From NCBI RefSeq assembly GCF_963678635.1, contig NC_087066.1, forward strand, positions 20,427,996-20,491,995: DNA of 64,000 nucleotides, given 5' to 3'. The position numbers and the translations under genes are program-made. The DNA is from Symsagittifera roscoffensis (taxonomy: Eukaryota > Xenacoelomorpha > Acoela > Convolutidae). The notes under the pieces were generated by a model. The model was not told the origin of the DNA, did no database searches, and saw only the letters and a list, made by a program, of their open reading frames with translations. The first letter of the stretch is position 1, and the number at the start of each line of letters is the position of its first letter. Positions 33,633 through 45,710 of this stretch are shown here, one piece after another.

Positions 33633-33918
33633 TGACATCATTTATTGTTTGATAACAATTGCAGGAAATTGCTTTACATTTCAAATTTGAAATAAGGGAA
33701 AAATGTAGAAGATAATTTTGAACATGCAGTCAAATGTTTGCCATTAATTTGACTATATGATTATAAAGAGCAAAAAAAAACAAATTTTTCCCATTGAATC
33801 ATGAAAAAATTTGATGAAAATTTCTGGCTGTTTTCTTCACGTCGTAATCAAGGTTTTCAGATGAAAAAAGATCAAACAATCGGCGAACAAAAAATCTAAG
33901 CGGCTGAACCGTAGACAT

Positions 33919-34001
33919 CCGCCGATAGCTCAGTTGGTAGAGCGGAGGACTGTAGAAAAACTGATATCCTTAGGTCCCTGGTTCAAGTCCGGGTCGGCGG
34001 A
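33919..34001 (+). tRNA. tRNA-Tyr(GTA) copy, nearly intact
   Basis: Copy of 24376; ttcaagt. Confidence 0.85.
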
Positions 34002-34285
34002 TGACATCACTTGTTTGATAACAGTTGCCGGAAATTGCTTTACTTCTCAAATTTGAAACTAAGGGAAAAATTTAGAGGATAATTTTGCATATGCTATCAA
34101 ATGTTTGCCATTCGTTTGACTATATTATTATAAAGAGCAAAAAAAATCAAATTTTTCCCATTGAATCTTGAAAAACATTAATAAAATTTTCTGTCTGTTT
34201 TCTTCATGTCGTAGTCAAGGTTTTCAGCTGAAAAAAGATCAAACAATCGCCGGAGAACAAATCAGAGCGGCTGACACACAGACAA

Positions 34286-34368
34286 CGGCCGATAGCTCAG
34301 TTGGTAGAGCGTAGGACTGTAGAAAAGGTGATATCCTTAGGTCCCTTGTTCGAGTCCGGGTCGGCGGA
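34286..34368 (+). tRNA. tRNA-Tyr(GTA) copy, degenerate
   Basis: Copy of 24743. Confidence 0.75.
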
Positions 34369-34654
34369 TGAAATCATTTTTTGTTTTATAACAGTTGCCG
34401 GAAATTGCTTTACTTCTCAAATTTGAAACTAAGGGAAAATGTAGAGGATAATTTTGCATAAGCTATCAAATGTTTGCCATTCGTTTGACTATATGATTAT
34501 AAAGAGCAAAAAAAATCAAATTTTTCCCATTGAATCTTGAAAAACATTAATAAAAAATTCTGTCTGTTTTCTTCATAACGTAGTCAAGGTTTTCAGATGA
34601 AAAAAGATCAAACAATCGCCGGAGAACAAATCAGAAGGGCTGACATTCAGACAA

Positions 34655-34737
34655 CGGCCGATAGCTAAGTTGGTAGAGCGTAGGACTGTAGAAAAGGTGA
34701 TATCCTTAGGTCCCTTGTACGAGTCCGGGTCGGCGGA
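34655..34737 (+). tRNA. tRNA-Tyr(GTA) copy, degenerate
   Basis: Copy of 25113. Confidence 0.72.
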
Positions 34738-34978
34738 TGGCATGAAAAAGTTTTCTTCGAAACAAATTTAACGAGTTTTTTAGAAGTTTTTTTTTGAAGA
34801 TCCAGAACAATTTTCACTATAAGTTTGAACAAATGATCAAAAAGAGCAAAGAAACAAAAAGTTTTTTATTTAACAATTCATGAAAAAACCCTTATCAAAG
34901 TTTCTGTCTGTTTTTTTGTTCACCTCGTAAACAATGTTTTTAGATGAAAGATGATCAAACAATCGCCAGAGAACACAT

Positions 34979-35061
34979 CCACCGATAGCTCAGTTGAAAG
35001 AGCGGAGGACTGTAAACAAACTGATATCCTTAAGTCCCTGGTTCGCGTCAGGGTTGGCGGA
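34979..35061 (+). tRNA. tRNA-Tyr(GTA) copy, D-loop variant, degenerate
   Basis: Copy of 25437. Confidence 0.74.
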
Positions 35062-35344
35062 TGAAATAACTTATTGTTTTATAACAGTTGCCGGAAATTG
35101 CTTTACTTCTCAAATTTGAAACTAAGGGAAAAATGTAGAGGATAATTTTGCATATGCTATCAAATGTTTGCCATTCGTTTGACTATATGCTTATAAAGAG
35201 CAAAAAAATCAAATTTTTCCCATTGAATCTTGAAAAACATAAATAAAATTTTCTGTCTGTTTTCTTCATGTCGTAGTCAAGGTTTTCAGATGAAAAAGAT
35301 CAAACAATCGCCGGAGAACAAATCAGAGCGGCGGACACAGACAA

Positions 35345-35427
35345 CCGCCAATATCTCAGTTGGTAGAGCGTAGGACTGTAGAAAAGATTATATCCTCAGG
35401 TCCCTGGTTCGAGTCCGGGTCGGCGGA
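35345..35427 (+). tRNA. tRNA-Tyr(GTA) copy, degenerate
   Basis: 25803 type with exon two atcctcagg. Confidence 0.74.
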
Positions 35428-35886
35428 TGGCATGAATTCTCTGAAAAAAAGCAATAAGACACCCTTTTGGACCCGTAGACGACAAGGCGACAAAATGCGG
35501 CAGAAAACAATCTAACGGCAATTATTGGCAAACAATTGTTGATATATACCTTTTTTAAAAGAGCAGAGGACCGCAATTACTGCTATTACCTAAAAACTGA
35601 GGGCTCGGAGAGGATTCCATAGAAAATTGCTGCAGTTTATCTCGAAAATTTTAGACAGAAAGTTTTTATTCGAAACACAAACTAACGAACCTTTTAGAAG
35701 ACTATTTTTTGAAGATCCAGAACAGTTTTCACTATTAGTTTGAACAGAAGACCAGTAAGAGCAAAAAAAAAACGTTTTTCTCTTAACGAATCATGAAAAA
35801 CCTTCATCAAAATTTCTGTCTGTTTTATTCACCTCGTTACAAAATTTTTAGATAGAAAATGATCGAACAATCGCCGGAGAGCACAT

Positions 35887-35969
35887 CCGCCGATAGCTCA
35901 GCTGGTAGAGCGGAGGACTGTAGAAAAACTGATATCCTTAGGTCCCTGGTGCGAGTCCGGGTCGGCGGA
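35887..35969 (+). tRNA. tRNA-Tyr(GTA) copy, B box altered
   Basis: Copy of 26344; tgcgagt. Confidence 0.8.
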
Positions 35970-36252
35970 TGACATCATTTATTGTTTGATAACAATTGCC
36001 GGAAATTGCTTTACATTTCAAAATTGAAATTAAGGGAAAAATGTAGAAGATAATTTTGAACATGCAGTCAAATGTTTGCCATTAGATTGACTATATGACT
36101 ATAAAGAGCAAAAAAGCAAATTTTTCCCATTGAATCATGAAAAAATTTGATGAAAATTTCTGGCTATTTTCTTCGTCGTAATCAAGGTTTTCAGTTGAAA
36201 AAAGATCAAACAATCGGCGGAGAAAAAATCTAAGCGGCTGAACCGTTGACAT

Positions 36253-36335
36253 CCGCCGATAGCTCAGTTGGTAGAGCGGAGAACTGTAGAAAAATTGATA
36301 TCCTTAGGTCCCTGGTACGAGTCCGGGTCGGCGGA
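36253..36335 (+). tRNA. tRNA-Tyr(GTA) copy, B box altered
   Basis: Copy of 26710; T5 run follows. Confidence 0.77.
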
Positions 36336-36618
36336 TGACATCACTTTTTGTTTGACAAAATTGCCGAAAATTTCTTTACTTTTCAAAATTGAAATTAAGG
36401 GAAAAATGTAGAAGATAATTTTGAACATGCAGTCAAATGCTTGCCATTAGTTAGATTAAATGATAAAGAGCAAAAAAAAGCAAATTTTTCCCATTGAATC
36501 ATGAAAAAATTTGATGAAAATTTCTGGCTGTTTTCTTCACGCCGTAATCAAGGTTTTCAGATGAAAAAAGATCAAACAATCGTCGGAGAAAAAATCTAAG
36601 CGGCTGAACCGCAGACAT

Positions 36619-36688
36619 CCGCCGATAGCTCAGTTAGTATAGAAAAACTGATATCCTTAGGTCCCTGGTACGAGTCCGGTTCGGCGGA
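36619..36688 (+). pseudogene. tRNA-Tyr pseudogene, 13-nt deletion type
   Basis: Copy of 27079. Confidence 0.88.
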
Positions 36689-36973
36689 TGACATCATTGA
36701 TTGTTTGATAACAATTGCCGGAAACTGCTTTACATTTCAAAATTGAAATTAAGGGAAAAATGTAGAAGATAATTTTGAACATGCAGTCAAATGTTTGCCA
36801 TTAGATTGACTATATGACTATAAAGAGCAAAAACGCAAATTTTTCCCATTGAATCATGAAAAAATTTGATGAAAATTTCTGGCTGTTTTCTTGACGTCGT
36901 AATCAAGGTTTTCAGATGAAAAAAGATCAAACAATCGCCGGACAAAAAATCTAAGCTAGTGAACCGCAGACAT

Positions 36974-37056
36974 CCGCCGATAGCTCAGTTGGTAGAGCGG
37001 AGGACTGTAGAAAAACTGATATCCTTAGGTCCCTGGTTCGAGTCCGGGTCGGCAGA
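36974..37056 (+). tRNA. tRNA-Tyr(GTA) copy, nearly intact
   Basis: Copy of 27434 with G71 to A, breaking one acceptor pair. Confidence 0.85.
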
Positions 37057-37343
37057 TGACATCACTTATTGTTTGATAACAAATGCCGGAAATTTCTTTA
37101 ATTTTCAAAATGGAAATTTTGTCGGAAAATCTAACATTGTAAGAATTTAGTTTGAAAATTCAATTAAAATTTTGCAATTAGTGTGACTAGATCATAGAAA
37201 AGAGCAAAAATAAAATTTCATTGAATCATGAAAAACTTTTATGAAACTTTCTGTATGTTTTCTTTTCCTCGTAGTCAAGGTTTTAAATGACAAAGGATCA
37301 AACAAGACTGGAGGAAAAATCGAAGCGGCTGACGAGCAGACAA

Positions 37344-37414
37344 CCACCGATAGCTCAGTTGGTAGAGCGGAGGACTGTAGAAAAGCTGATATCCTTCGAG
37401 TCCACATCGGCGGA
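37344..37414 (+). pseudogene. tRNA-Tyr pseudogene, 12-nt deletion type
   Basis: Copy of 27804; class D spacer. Confidence 0.87.
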
Positions 37415-38021
37415 TGGCATGAAATCTCTGAAAAAGTCAGTTACCGGAACATCATTTGTTTTTCACAGATTAAATTTAAGATAAAACTAGTCATCAGAAT
37501 CGATTTACCTACTTTAAAACTTAACCAACGTTTAAAAAAACATTTTTTTTCGAGCTTTGCGGAAAACCAAAATCTTCACAAAAATCAATTAGATACTTTT
37601 TTTGGACCCGTAACCGATAAGGCGACAAAAACCGCCAGAAAACAATCTAACGGCAATTATTGGCAAACAATTGTTGATATATACCTTTTTTAAAAGAGCA
37701 GAGGACCGCAATTACTGCTATTACCTAAAAACTGAGGGCTCGGAGAGGATTCCATAGAAAATTGATGCAGTTGATCTCAAAAATTTTAGACAGAAAAGGT
37801 TTTCTTCGAAACAAAAACTAACGAACCATTTAGAAGACTATTTTTTGAAGATCCAGAACAATTTTCACTATTAGTTTGAACAGAGGATCAGTAAGAGCAA
37901 AACAAAACTTTTTTTCTCAACGAATCATGAAAAACCTTCATCAAAATTTTTGTCTGTTTTATTCACCTCGTAAACAAAATTTTTAGATGAAAAATGATCG
38001 AAAAATCACCGGAGAGCACAT

Positions 38022-38105
38022 CCGCCGATAGCTCAGTTGGTAGAGCGGAGGACTGTAGAAAAAGCTGATATCCTTAGGTCCCTGGTTCGAGTCAGGGTCG
38101 GCGGA
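38022..38105 (+). tRNA. tRNA-Tyr(GTA) copy, nearly intact
   Basis: 84 nt because the intron has gained an A (aaaaagctgat). 3' T stem caggg. Class C spacer. Confidence 0.82.
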
Positions 38106-38346
38106 TGGCATGAAAAAGTTTTCTTCGAAACAAATTTAACGAGTTTTTTAGAAGGTTTTTTTTTGAAGATCCAGAACAATTTTCAAATTAGTTTAAACAA
38201 ATGATCAAACAGAGCCAAAAAAAACAAAAAAATTTTTTTTTAACAAATCATGAAAAACCCTTATCAAGTTTCTGTCAGTTTTTTTGTTCACCACGTAAAC
38301 AATGTTTTTAGATGAAAGATGATCAAACAATCGCCAGAGAACACAT

Positions 38347-38429
38347 CCGCCGATAGCTCAGTTGAAAGAGTGGAGGACTGTAAACAAACTGATATCCTTA
38401 AGTCCCTGGTTCGCGTCCGGGTCGGCGGA
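38347..38429 (+). tRNA. tRNA-Tyr(GTA) copy, D-loop variant
   Basis: 5' half of the 32643 type joined to a normal ccggg/tcggcgg 3' end, so a recombinant. T loop ttcgcgt. Confidence 0.76.
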
Positions 38430-38716
38430 TGACATCATTTATTGTTTGATAACAATTGCCGGAAATTGCTTTACATTTCAAAATTGAAATTAAGGGGAAA
38501 ATGTAGAAGATAATTTTGAACATGCAGTCAAATGTTTGCCATTAGTTAGATTAAATGATTATAAAGAGCAAAAAAAAGCAAATTTTTCCCATTGAATCAT
38601 GAAAAAATTTGATGAAAATTTCTGGCTGTTTTCTTCACGTCGTAATCAAGGTTTTCAGATGAAAAAAGATCAAACAATCGTCGGAGAAAAAATATAAGCG
38701 GCTGAACCGCAGACAT

Positions 38717-38786
38717 CCGCCGATAGCTCAGTTAGTATAGAAAAACTGATATCCTTAGGTCCCTGGTACGAGTCCGGTTCGGCGGA
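38717..38786 (+). pseudogene. tRNA-Tyr pseudogene, 13-nt deletion type
   Basis: Same deletion and T arm as 27079. Confidence 0.88.
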
Positions 38787-39071
38787 TGACATCATTGATT
38801 GTTTGATAACAATTGCCGGAAACTGCTTTACATTTCAAAATTGAAATTAAGGGAAAAATGTAGAAGATACTTTTGAACATGCAGTCAAATGTTTGCCATT
38901 AGATTGACTATATGACTATAAAGAGCAAAAACGCAAATTTTTCCCATTGAATCATGAAAAAATTTGATGAAAATTTCTGGCTGTTTTCTTGACGTCGTAA
39001 TCAAGGTTTTCAGATGAAAAAAGATCAAACAATCGCCGGAGAAAAAATCTAAGCTAGTGAACCGCAGACAT

Positions 39072-39154
39072 CCGCCGATAGCTCAGTTGGTAGAGCGGAG
39101 GACTGTAGAAAAACTGATATCCTTAGGTCCCTGGTTCGAGTCCGGGTCGGCGGA
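39072..39154 (+). tRNA. tRNA-Tyr(GTA), faultless
   Basis: Identical to 27434. Spacer begins tgatatcacttattg, with no close T run. Confidence 0.93.
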
Positions 39155-39441
39155 TGATATCACTTATTGTTTGATAACAAATGCCGGAAATTTCTTTAAT
39201 TTTCAAAATGGAAATTTTGTCGGAAAATCTAACATTGTAAGTATTTAGTTTGAAAATTCAATTAAAATTTTGCAATTAGTGTGACTAGATCATAGAAAAG
39301 AGCAAAAATAAAATTTCATTGAATCATGAAAAACTTTTATGAAACTTTCTGTATGTTTTCTTTTCCTCGTAGTCAAGGTTTTAAATGACAAAGGATCAAA
39401 CAAGACTGGAGGAAAAATCGAAGCGGCTGACGAACAGACAA

Positions 39442-39512
39442 CCACCGATAGCTCAGTTGGTAGAGCGGAGGACTGTAGAAAAGCTGATATCCTTCGAGTC
39501 CACATCGGCGGA
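39442..39512 (+). pseudogene. tRNA-Tyr pseudogene, 12-nt deletion type
   Basis: As 27804; class D spacer. Confidence 0.87.
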
Positions 39513-40121
39513 TGGCATGAAATCTCTGAAAAAGTCAGTTACCGGAACATCATTTGTTTTTCACAGATTAAATTTAAGATAAAACTAGTCATCAGAATCG
39601 ATTTACCTACTTTAAAACTTAACCAACGTTTAAAAAAAAACATTTTTTTTCGAGCTTTGCGGAAAACCAAAATCTTCACAAAAATCAATTAGATACTTTT
39701 TTTGGACCCGTAACCGATAAGGCGACAAAAACCGCCAGAAAACAATCTAACGGCAATTATTGGCAAACAATTGTTGATATATACCTTTTTTAAAAGAGCA
39801 GAGGACCGCAATTACTGCTATTACCTAAAAACTGAGGGCTCGGAGAGGATTCCATAGAAAATTGATGCAGTTGATCTCAAAAATTTTAGACAGAAAAGGT
39901 TTTCTTCGAAACAAAAACTAACGAACCATTTAGAAGACTATTTTTTGAAGATCCAGAACAATTTTCACTATTAGTTTGAACAGAGGATCAGTAAGAGCAA
40001 AACAAAACTTTTTTTCTCAACGAATCATGAAAAACCTTCATCAAAATTTTTGTCTGTTTTATTCACCTCGTAAACAAAATTTTTAGATGAAAAATGATCG
40101 AACAATCACCGGAGAGCACAT

Positions 40122-40204
40122 CCGCCGATAGCTCAGTTGGTAGAGCGGAGGACTGTAGATAAGCTGATATCCTTAGGTCCCTGGTTCGAGTCAGGGTCGG
40201 CGGA
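40122..40204 (+). tRNA. tRNA-Tyr(GTA) copy, nearly intact
   Basis: 32319 type with intron ataagctgat; class C spacer. Confidence 0.82.
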
Positions 40205-40447
40205 TGGCATGAAAAAGTTTTCTTCGAAACAAATTTAACGAGTTTTTTAGAAGGTTTTTTTTGAAGATCCAGAACAATTTTCAAATTAGTTTAAACAAAT
40301 GATCAAACAGAGCCAAAAAAAAACAAAAAAAAAATTTATTTAACAAATCATGAAAAACCCTTATCAAAGTTTCTGTCAGTTTTTTTGTTCACCACGTAAA
40401 CAATGTTTTTAGATGAAAGATGATCAAACAATCGCCAGAGAACACAT

Positions 40448-40530
40448 CCGCCGATAGCTCAGTTGAAAGAGTGGAGGACTGTAAACAAACTGATATCCTT
40501 AAGTCCCTGGTTCGCGTCAGGGTTGGCGGA
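40448..40530 (+). tRNA. tRNA-Tyr(GTA) copy, D-loop variant, degenerate
   Basis: 32643 type. Confidence 0.74.
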
Positions 40531-40813
40531 TGAAATAACTTATTGTTTTATAACAGTTGCCGGAAATTGCTTTACTTCTCAAATTTGAAACTAAGGGAAA
40601 AATGTAGAGGATAATTTTGCATATGCTATCAAATGTTTGCCATTCGTTTGACTATATGGTTATAAAGAGCAAAAAAATCAAATTTTTCCCATTGAATCTT
40701 GAAAAACATAAATAAAATTTTCTGTCTGTCTTCTTCATGTCGTAGTCAAGGTTTTCAAATGAAAAAGATCAAACAATCGCCGGAGAACAAATCAGAGCGG
40801 CTGACACAGACAA

Positions 40814-40896
40814 CCGCCAATATCTCAGTTGGTAGAGCGTAGGACTGTAGAAAAGATTATATCCTCAGGTCCCTGGTTCGAGACCGGGTCGGCGGA
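40814..40896 (+). tRNA. tRNA-Tyr(GTA) copy, degenerate
   Basis: 25803 type with T60 to A in the T loop. Confidence 0.74.
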
Positions 40897-41353
40897 TGGC
40901 ATGAATTCTCTGAAAAAAAGCAATAAGACACCCTTTTGGACCCGTAGACGACAAGGCGACAAAATGCGGCAGAAAACAATCTAACGGCAATTATTGGCAA
41001 ACAATTGTTGATATATACCTTTTTTAAAAGAGCAGAGGACCGCAATTACTGCTATTACCTAAAAACTGAGGGCTCGGAGAGGATTCCATAGAAAATTGCT
41101 GCAGTTTATCTCGAAAATTTTAGACAGAAAGTTTTTCTTCGAAACACAAACTAACGAACCTTTTAGAAGACTATTTTTTGAAGATCCAGAACAGTTTTCA
41201 CTATTAGTTTGAACAGAAGACCAGTAAGAGCAAAAAAAACGTTTTTTTCTTAACGAATCATGAAAAACCTTCATCAAAATTTCTGTCTGTTTTATTCACC
41301 TCGTTACAAAATTTTTAGATAGAAAATGATCGAACAATCGCCGGAGAGCACAT

Positions 41354-41436
41354 CCGCCGATAGCTCAGCTGGTAGAGCGGAGGACTGTAGAAAAACTGAT
41401 ATCCTTAGGTCCCTGGTGCGAGTCCGGGTCGGCGCA
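41354..41436 (+). tRNA. tRNA-Tyr(GTA) copy, B box altered
   Basis: tgcgagt; G72 to C removes the C1-G72 identity pair. Confidence 0.77.
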
Positions 41437-41719
41437 TGACATCATTTATTGTTTGATAACAATTGCCGGAAATTGCTTTACATTTCAAAATTGAAATTAA
41501 GGGAAAAATGTAGAAGATAATTTTGAACCTGCAGTCAAATGTTTGCCATTAGATTGACTATATGACTATAAAGAGCAAAAAAGCAAATTTTTCCCATTGA
41601 ATCATGAAAAAATTTGATGAACATTTCTGGCTATTTTCTTCGTCATAATCAAGGTTTTCAGTTGAAAAAAGATCAAACAATCGGCGGAGAAAAAAACTAA
41701 GCGGCTGAACCGTACACAT

Positions 41720-41802
41720 CCGCCGATAGCTCAGTTGGTAGAGCGGAGAACTGTAGAAAAATTGATATCCTTAGGTCCCTGGTACGAGTCCGGGTCGGCG
41801 GA
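41720..41802 (+). tRNA. tRNA-Tyr(GTA) copy, B box altered
   Basis: 26710 type; T5 run follows. Confidence 0.77.
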
Positions 41803-42087
41803 TGACATCACTTTTTGTTTGATAAAACTGCCGAAAATTTCTTTACTTTTCAAAATTGAAATTAAGGGAAAAATGTAGAAGATAATTTTGAACATGCAGT
41901 CAAATGCTTGCCATTAGTTAGATTAAATGATTATAAAGAGCAAAAAAAGCAAATTTTTCCCATTGAATCATGAAAAAATTTGATGAAAATTTCTGGCAGT
42001 TTTCTTCACGTCGTAATCAAGGTTTTCAGATGAAAAAAGATCAAACAATCGTCGGAGAAAAAATCTAAGCGGCTGAACCGCAGACAT

Positions 42088-42157
42088 CCGCCGATAGCTC
42101 AGTTAGTATAGAAAAACTGATATCCTTAGATCCCTGGTACGAGTCCGGTTCGGCGGA
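42088..42157 (+). pseudogene. tRNA-Tyr pseudogene, 13-nt deletion type
   Basis: Same deletion; variable region reads agatc. Confidence 0.88.
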
Positions 42158-42442
42158 TGACATCATTGATTGTTTGATAACAATTGCCGGAAACTGCTTT
42201 ACATTTCAAAATTGGAATTAAGGGAAAAATGTAGAAGATAATTTTGAACATGCAGTCAAATGTTTGCCATTAGATTGACTATATGACTATAAAGAGCAAA
42301 AAAGCAAATTTTTCCCATTGAATCATGAAAACATTTGATGAAAATTTCTGGCTGTTTTCTTGACGTCGTAATCAAGGTTTTCAGATGAAAAAAGATCAAA
42401 CAATCGCCGGAGAAAAAATCTAAGCTAGTGAACCGCAGACAT

Positions 42443-42525
42443 CCGCCGATAGCTCAGTTGGTAGAGCGGAGGACTGTAGAAAAACTGATATCCTTAGGTC
42501 CCTGGTTCGAGTCCGGGTCGGCGGA
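42443..42525 (+). tRNA. tRNA-Tyr(GTA), faultless
   Basis: Identical to 27434 and 39072; no close T run. Confidence 0.93.
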
Positions 42526-42812
42526 TGACATCACTTATTGTTTGATAACAAATGCCGGAAATTTCTTTAATTTTCAAAATGGAAATTTTGTCGGAAAATC
42601 TAACATTGTAAGAATTTAGTTTGAAAATTCAATTAAAATTTTGCAATTAGTGTGACTAGATCATAGAAAAGAGCAAAAATAAAATTTCATTGAATCATGA
42701 AAAACTTTTATGAAACTTTCTGTATGTTTTCTTTTCCTCGTAGTCAAGGTTTTAAATGACAAATGATCAAACAAGACTGGAGGAAAAATCGAAGCGGCTG
42801 ACGAACAGACAA

Positions 42813-42883
42813 CCACCGATAGCTCAGTTGGTATAGCGGAGGACTGTAGAAAAGCTGATATCCTTCGAGTCCACATCGGCGGA
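42813..42883 (+). pseudogene. tRNA-Tyr pseudogene, 12-nt deletion type
   Basis: 27804 type with G22 to T (ggtatagc). Confidence 0.86.
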
Positions 42884-43490
42884 TGGCATGAAATCTCTGA
42901 AAAAGTCAGTTACCGGAACATCATTTGTTTTTCACAGATTAAATTTAAGATAAAACTAGTCATCAGAATCGACTTACCTACTTTAAAACTTAACCAACGT
43001 TTAAAAAAACATTTTTTTTCGAGCTTTGCGGAAAACCAAAATCTTCACAAAAATCAATTAGATACTTTTTTTGGACCCGTAACCGATAAGGCGACAAAAA
43101 CCGCCAGAAAACAATCTAACGGCAATTATTGGCAAACAATTGTTGATATATACCTTTTTTAAAAGAGCAGAGGACCGCAATTACTGCTATTACCTAAAAA
43201 CTGAGGGCTCGGAGAGGATTCCATAGAAAATTGATGCAGTTGATCTCAAAAATTTTAGACAGAAAAGGTTTTCTTCGAAACAAAAACTAACGAACCATTT
43301 AGAAGACTATTTTTTGAAGATCCAGAACAATTTTCACTATTAGTTTGAACAGAGGATCAGTAAGAGCAAAACAAAACTTTTTTTCTCAACGAATCATGAA
43401 AAACCTTCATCAAAATTTTTGTCTGTTTTATTCACCTCGTAAACAAAATTTTTAGATGAAAAATGATCGAACAATCACCGGAGAGCACAT

Positions 43491-43573
43491 CCGCCGATAG
43501 CTCAGTTGGTAGAGCGGAGGACTGTAGAAAAGCTGATATCCTTAGGTCCCTGGTTCGAGTCCGGGTCGGCGGA
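43491..43573 (+). tRNA. tRNA-Tyr(GTA), faultless, class C spacer
   Basis: Perfect cloverleaf, intron aaaagctgat. A T4 run occurs near +14 (aagttttc), so termination is plausible. Its surroundings recur around 59161. Confidence 0.93.
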
Positions 43574-43825
43574 TGGCATGAAAAAGTTTTCTTCGAAACA
43601 AAATTTAGCGAACATTTTAGAAGGTTATTTTTTGAAGATCCAGAACAATTTTCACTGAACAAATGATCAAAAAGAGCAAAAAAAAAATTTTTTAAATTTA
43701 AAATCATGAAAAACCCTTATCAAAATTTCTGTCTGTTTTTTTTTCACCTCGTAAACAAGGTTTTTAGATGAAAAAAGATCAAACAATCGCCGGAGAACAA
43801 ATCAAAGCGGCTGACAAACAGACAA

Positions 43826-43908
43826 CCGCCGATAGCTCAGTTGGTAGAGCGGAGGACTGTAGAAAAGATGATATCCTTTGGTCCCTGGTTCGAGTCCGGT
43901 TCGGCCGA
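43826..43908 (+). tRNA. tRNA-Tyr(GTA) copy, two mismatches
   Basis: 3' T stem ccggt and 3' acceptor tcggccg. Copied at 59842. Class B-like spacer. Confidence 0.8.
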
Positions 43909-44356
43909 TGGCATAATATCTCTGAAAAAATCAATAAGATACCCTTTTGCACCCGTAGACGATAAAGGCCACAAAAACCGCCAGAATCAATCTAACGGCA
44001 ATTATTGGCAAACAATTGTTGATATATACCTTTTTCAAAAGAACAGAGGACCGCAATTACTGCTATTACCTGAAAACTGAGGGCTCGGAAAGGATTCCAT
44101 AGAAAATTGCTGCAGTTTATCTCGAAAATTTTAGACAGAAAGTTTTCTTCGAAACAAAAACTAACGTACCTTTTAGAAGACTATTTTTTTTCACTATTAG
44201 TTTAAAAAAATGATCAAAAATAGCAAAAAAAAACAAAAAAATTTTTATTTAACAAATCATGAAAAACCCTTATCAAAGTTTCTGTCTGTTTTTTTGTTCA
44301 CCTCGTAAGCAATGTTTTTAGATGAAAGATGATCAAACAATCGCCAGAGAACACAT

Positions 44357-44439
44357 CCGCCGATAGCTCAGTTGAAAGAGGGGAGGACTGTAAACAAACT
44401 GATATCCTTAGGTCCCTGGTTCGAGTCAGGGTTGGCGGA
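44357..44439 (+). tRNA. tRNA-Tyr(GTA) copy, D-loop variant
   Basis: D loop agttgaaa with gagg, G37 to A, caggg T stem; T loop normal. Confidence 0.75.
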
Positions 44440-44723
44440 TGAAATAACTTATTGTTTTATAACAGTTGCCGGAAATTGCTTAACTTCTCAAATTTGAAAC
44501 TAAGGAAAACATGTAGAGGATAACTTTGCATATGCTATCAAATGTTTGCCATTCGTTTGACTATATGGTTATAAAGAGCAAAAAAATCAAATTTCTCCCA
44601 TTGAATCTTGAAAAACATAAATAAAATTTTCTGTCTGTTTTCTTCATGTCGTAGTCAAGGTTTTCAGATGAAAAAAGATCAAACAATCGCCGGACAACAA
44701 ATCAGAGCGGCTGGCACAGACAA

Positions 44724-44806
44724 CCGCCGATAGCTCAGTTGGTAGAGCGTAGGACTGTAGAAAAGATTATATCCTCAGGTCCCTGGTTCGAGTCCGAGTC
44801 GGCGGA
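44724..44806 (+). tRNA. tRNA-Tyr(GTA) copy
   Basis: Acceptor and D arm perfect. G27 to T, exon two atcctcagg, T stem ccgag. Class B spacer. Confidence 0.78.
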
Positions 44807-45263
44807 TGGCATGAATTCTCTGAAAAAAAGCAATAAGATACCCTTTTGGACCCGTAGACGACAAGGCGACAAAATGCGGCAGAAAACAATCTAACGGCAA
44901 TTATTGGCAAAGAATTGTTGATATATACCTTTTTTAAAAGAGCAGAGGACCGCAATTACTGCTATTACCTAAAAACTGAGGGCTCGGAGAGGATTCCATA
45001 GAAAATTGCTGCAGTTTATCTCGAAAATTTTAGACAGAAAGTTTTTCTTCGAAACACAAGCTAACGAACCTTTTAGAAGACTATTTTTTGAAGATCCAGA
45101 ACAGTTTTCAATATTAGTTTGAACAGAAGACCAGTAAGAGCAAAAAAAACGTTTTTTTCTTAACGAATCATGAAAAACCTTCATCAAAATTTCTGTCTGT
45201 TTTATTCACCTCGTTACAAAATGTTTAGATAGAAAATGATCGAACAATCGCCGGTGAGCACAT

Positions 45264-45346
45264 CCGCCGATAGATCAGCTGGTAGAGCGGAGGACTGTAG
45301 AAAAACTGATATCCTTAGGTCACTGGTACGAGTCCGGTTCGGCGGA
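45264..45346 (+). tRNA. tRNA-Tyr(GTA) copy, B box altered
   Basis: D stem gatc, C49 to A, T loop tacgagt, T stem ccggt. Confidence 0.74.
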
Positions 45347-45633
45347 TGACATCATTTATTGTTTGATAACAATTGCCGGAAATTGCTTTACATTTCAAAA
45401 TTGAAATTAAGGGAAAAATGTAGAAGATAATTTTGAACATGCGGTCAAATGTTTGCCATTAGTTAGACTATATGATTATAAAGAGCAAAAACAAACAAAT
45501 TTTTCCCATTGAATCATGAAAAAATTTGATGAAAATTTCTGGCTGTTTTCTTCACGTCGTAATCAAAGTTTTCAGTTGAAAAAAGATCAAACAATCGGCG
45601 GAGAAAAAATCTAAGCGGCTGAACTGTAGACAT

Positions 45634-45710
45634 CCGCCGATAGCTAAGTTGGTAGAGCGGAGGACTGTAGAAAAACTGATATCCTTAGGTCCCTGGTTCG
45701 AGTCGGCGGA
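45634..45710 (+). pseudogene. tRNA-Tyr pseudogene, 6-nt deletion
   Basis: ccgggt is missing after the T loop, so the T stem cannot form. D stem gcta. T5 run follows. Confidence 0.85.

Larger units (their letters stand above)
33550..37414 (+). repeat. Copy of block 24006-27874, displaced 9.54 kb
   Basis: Eleven consecutive tRNA copies recur in the same order and with the same defects, with displacement 9,544 bp at the start and 9,540 bp at the end. Differences are scattered single bases and small A-run changes. Confidence 0.88.
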
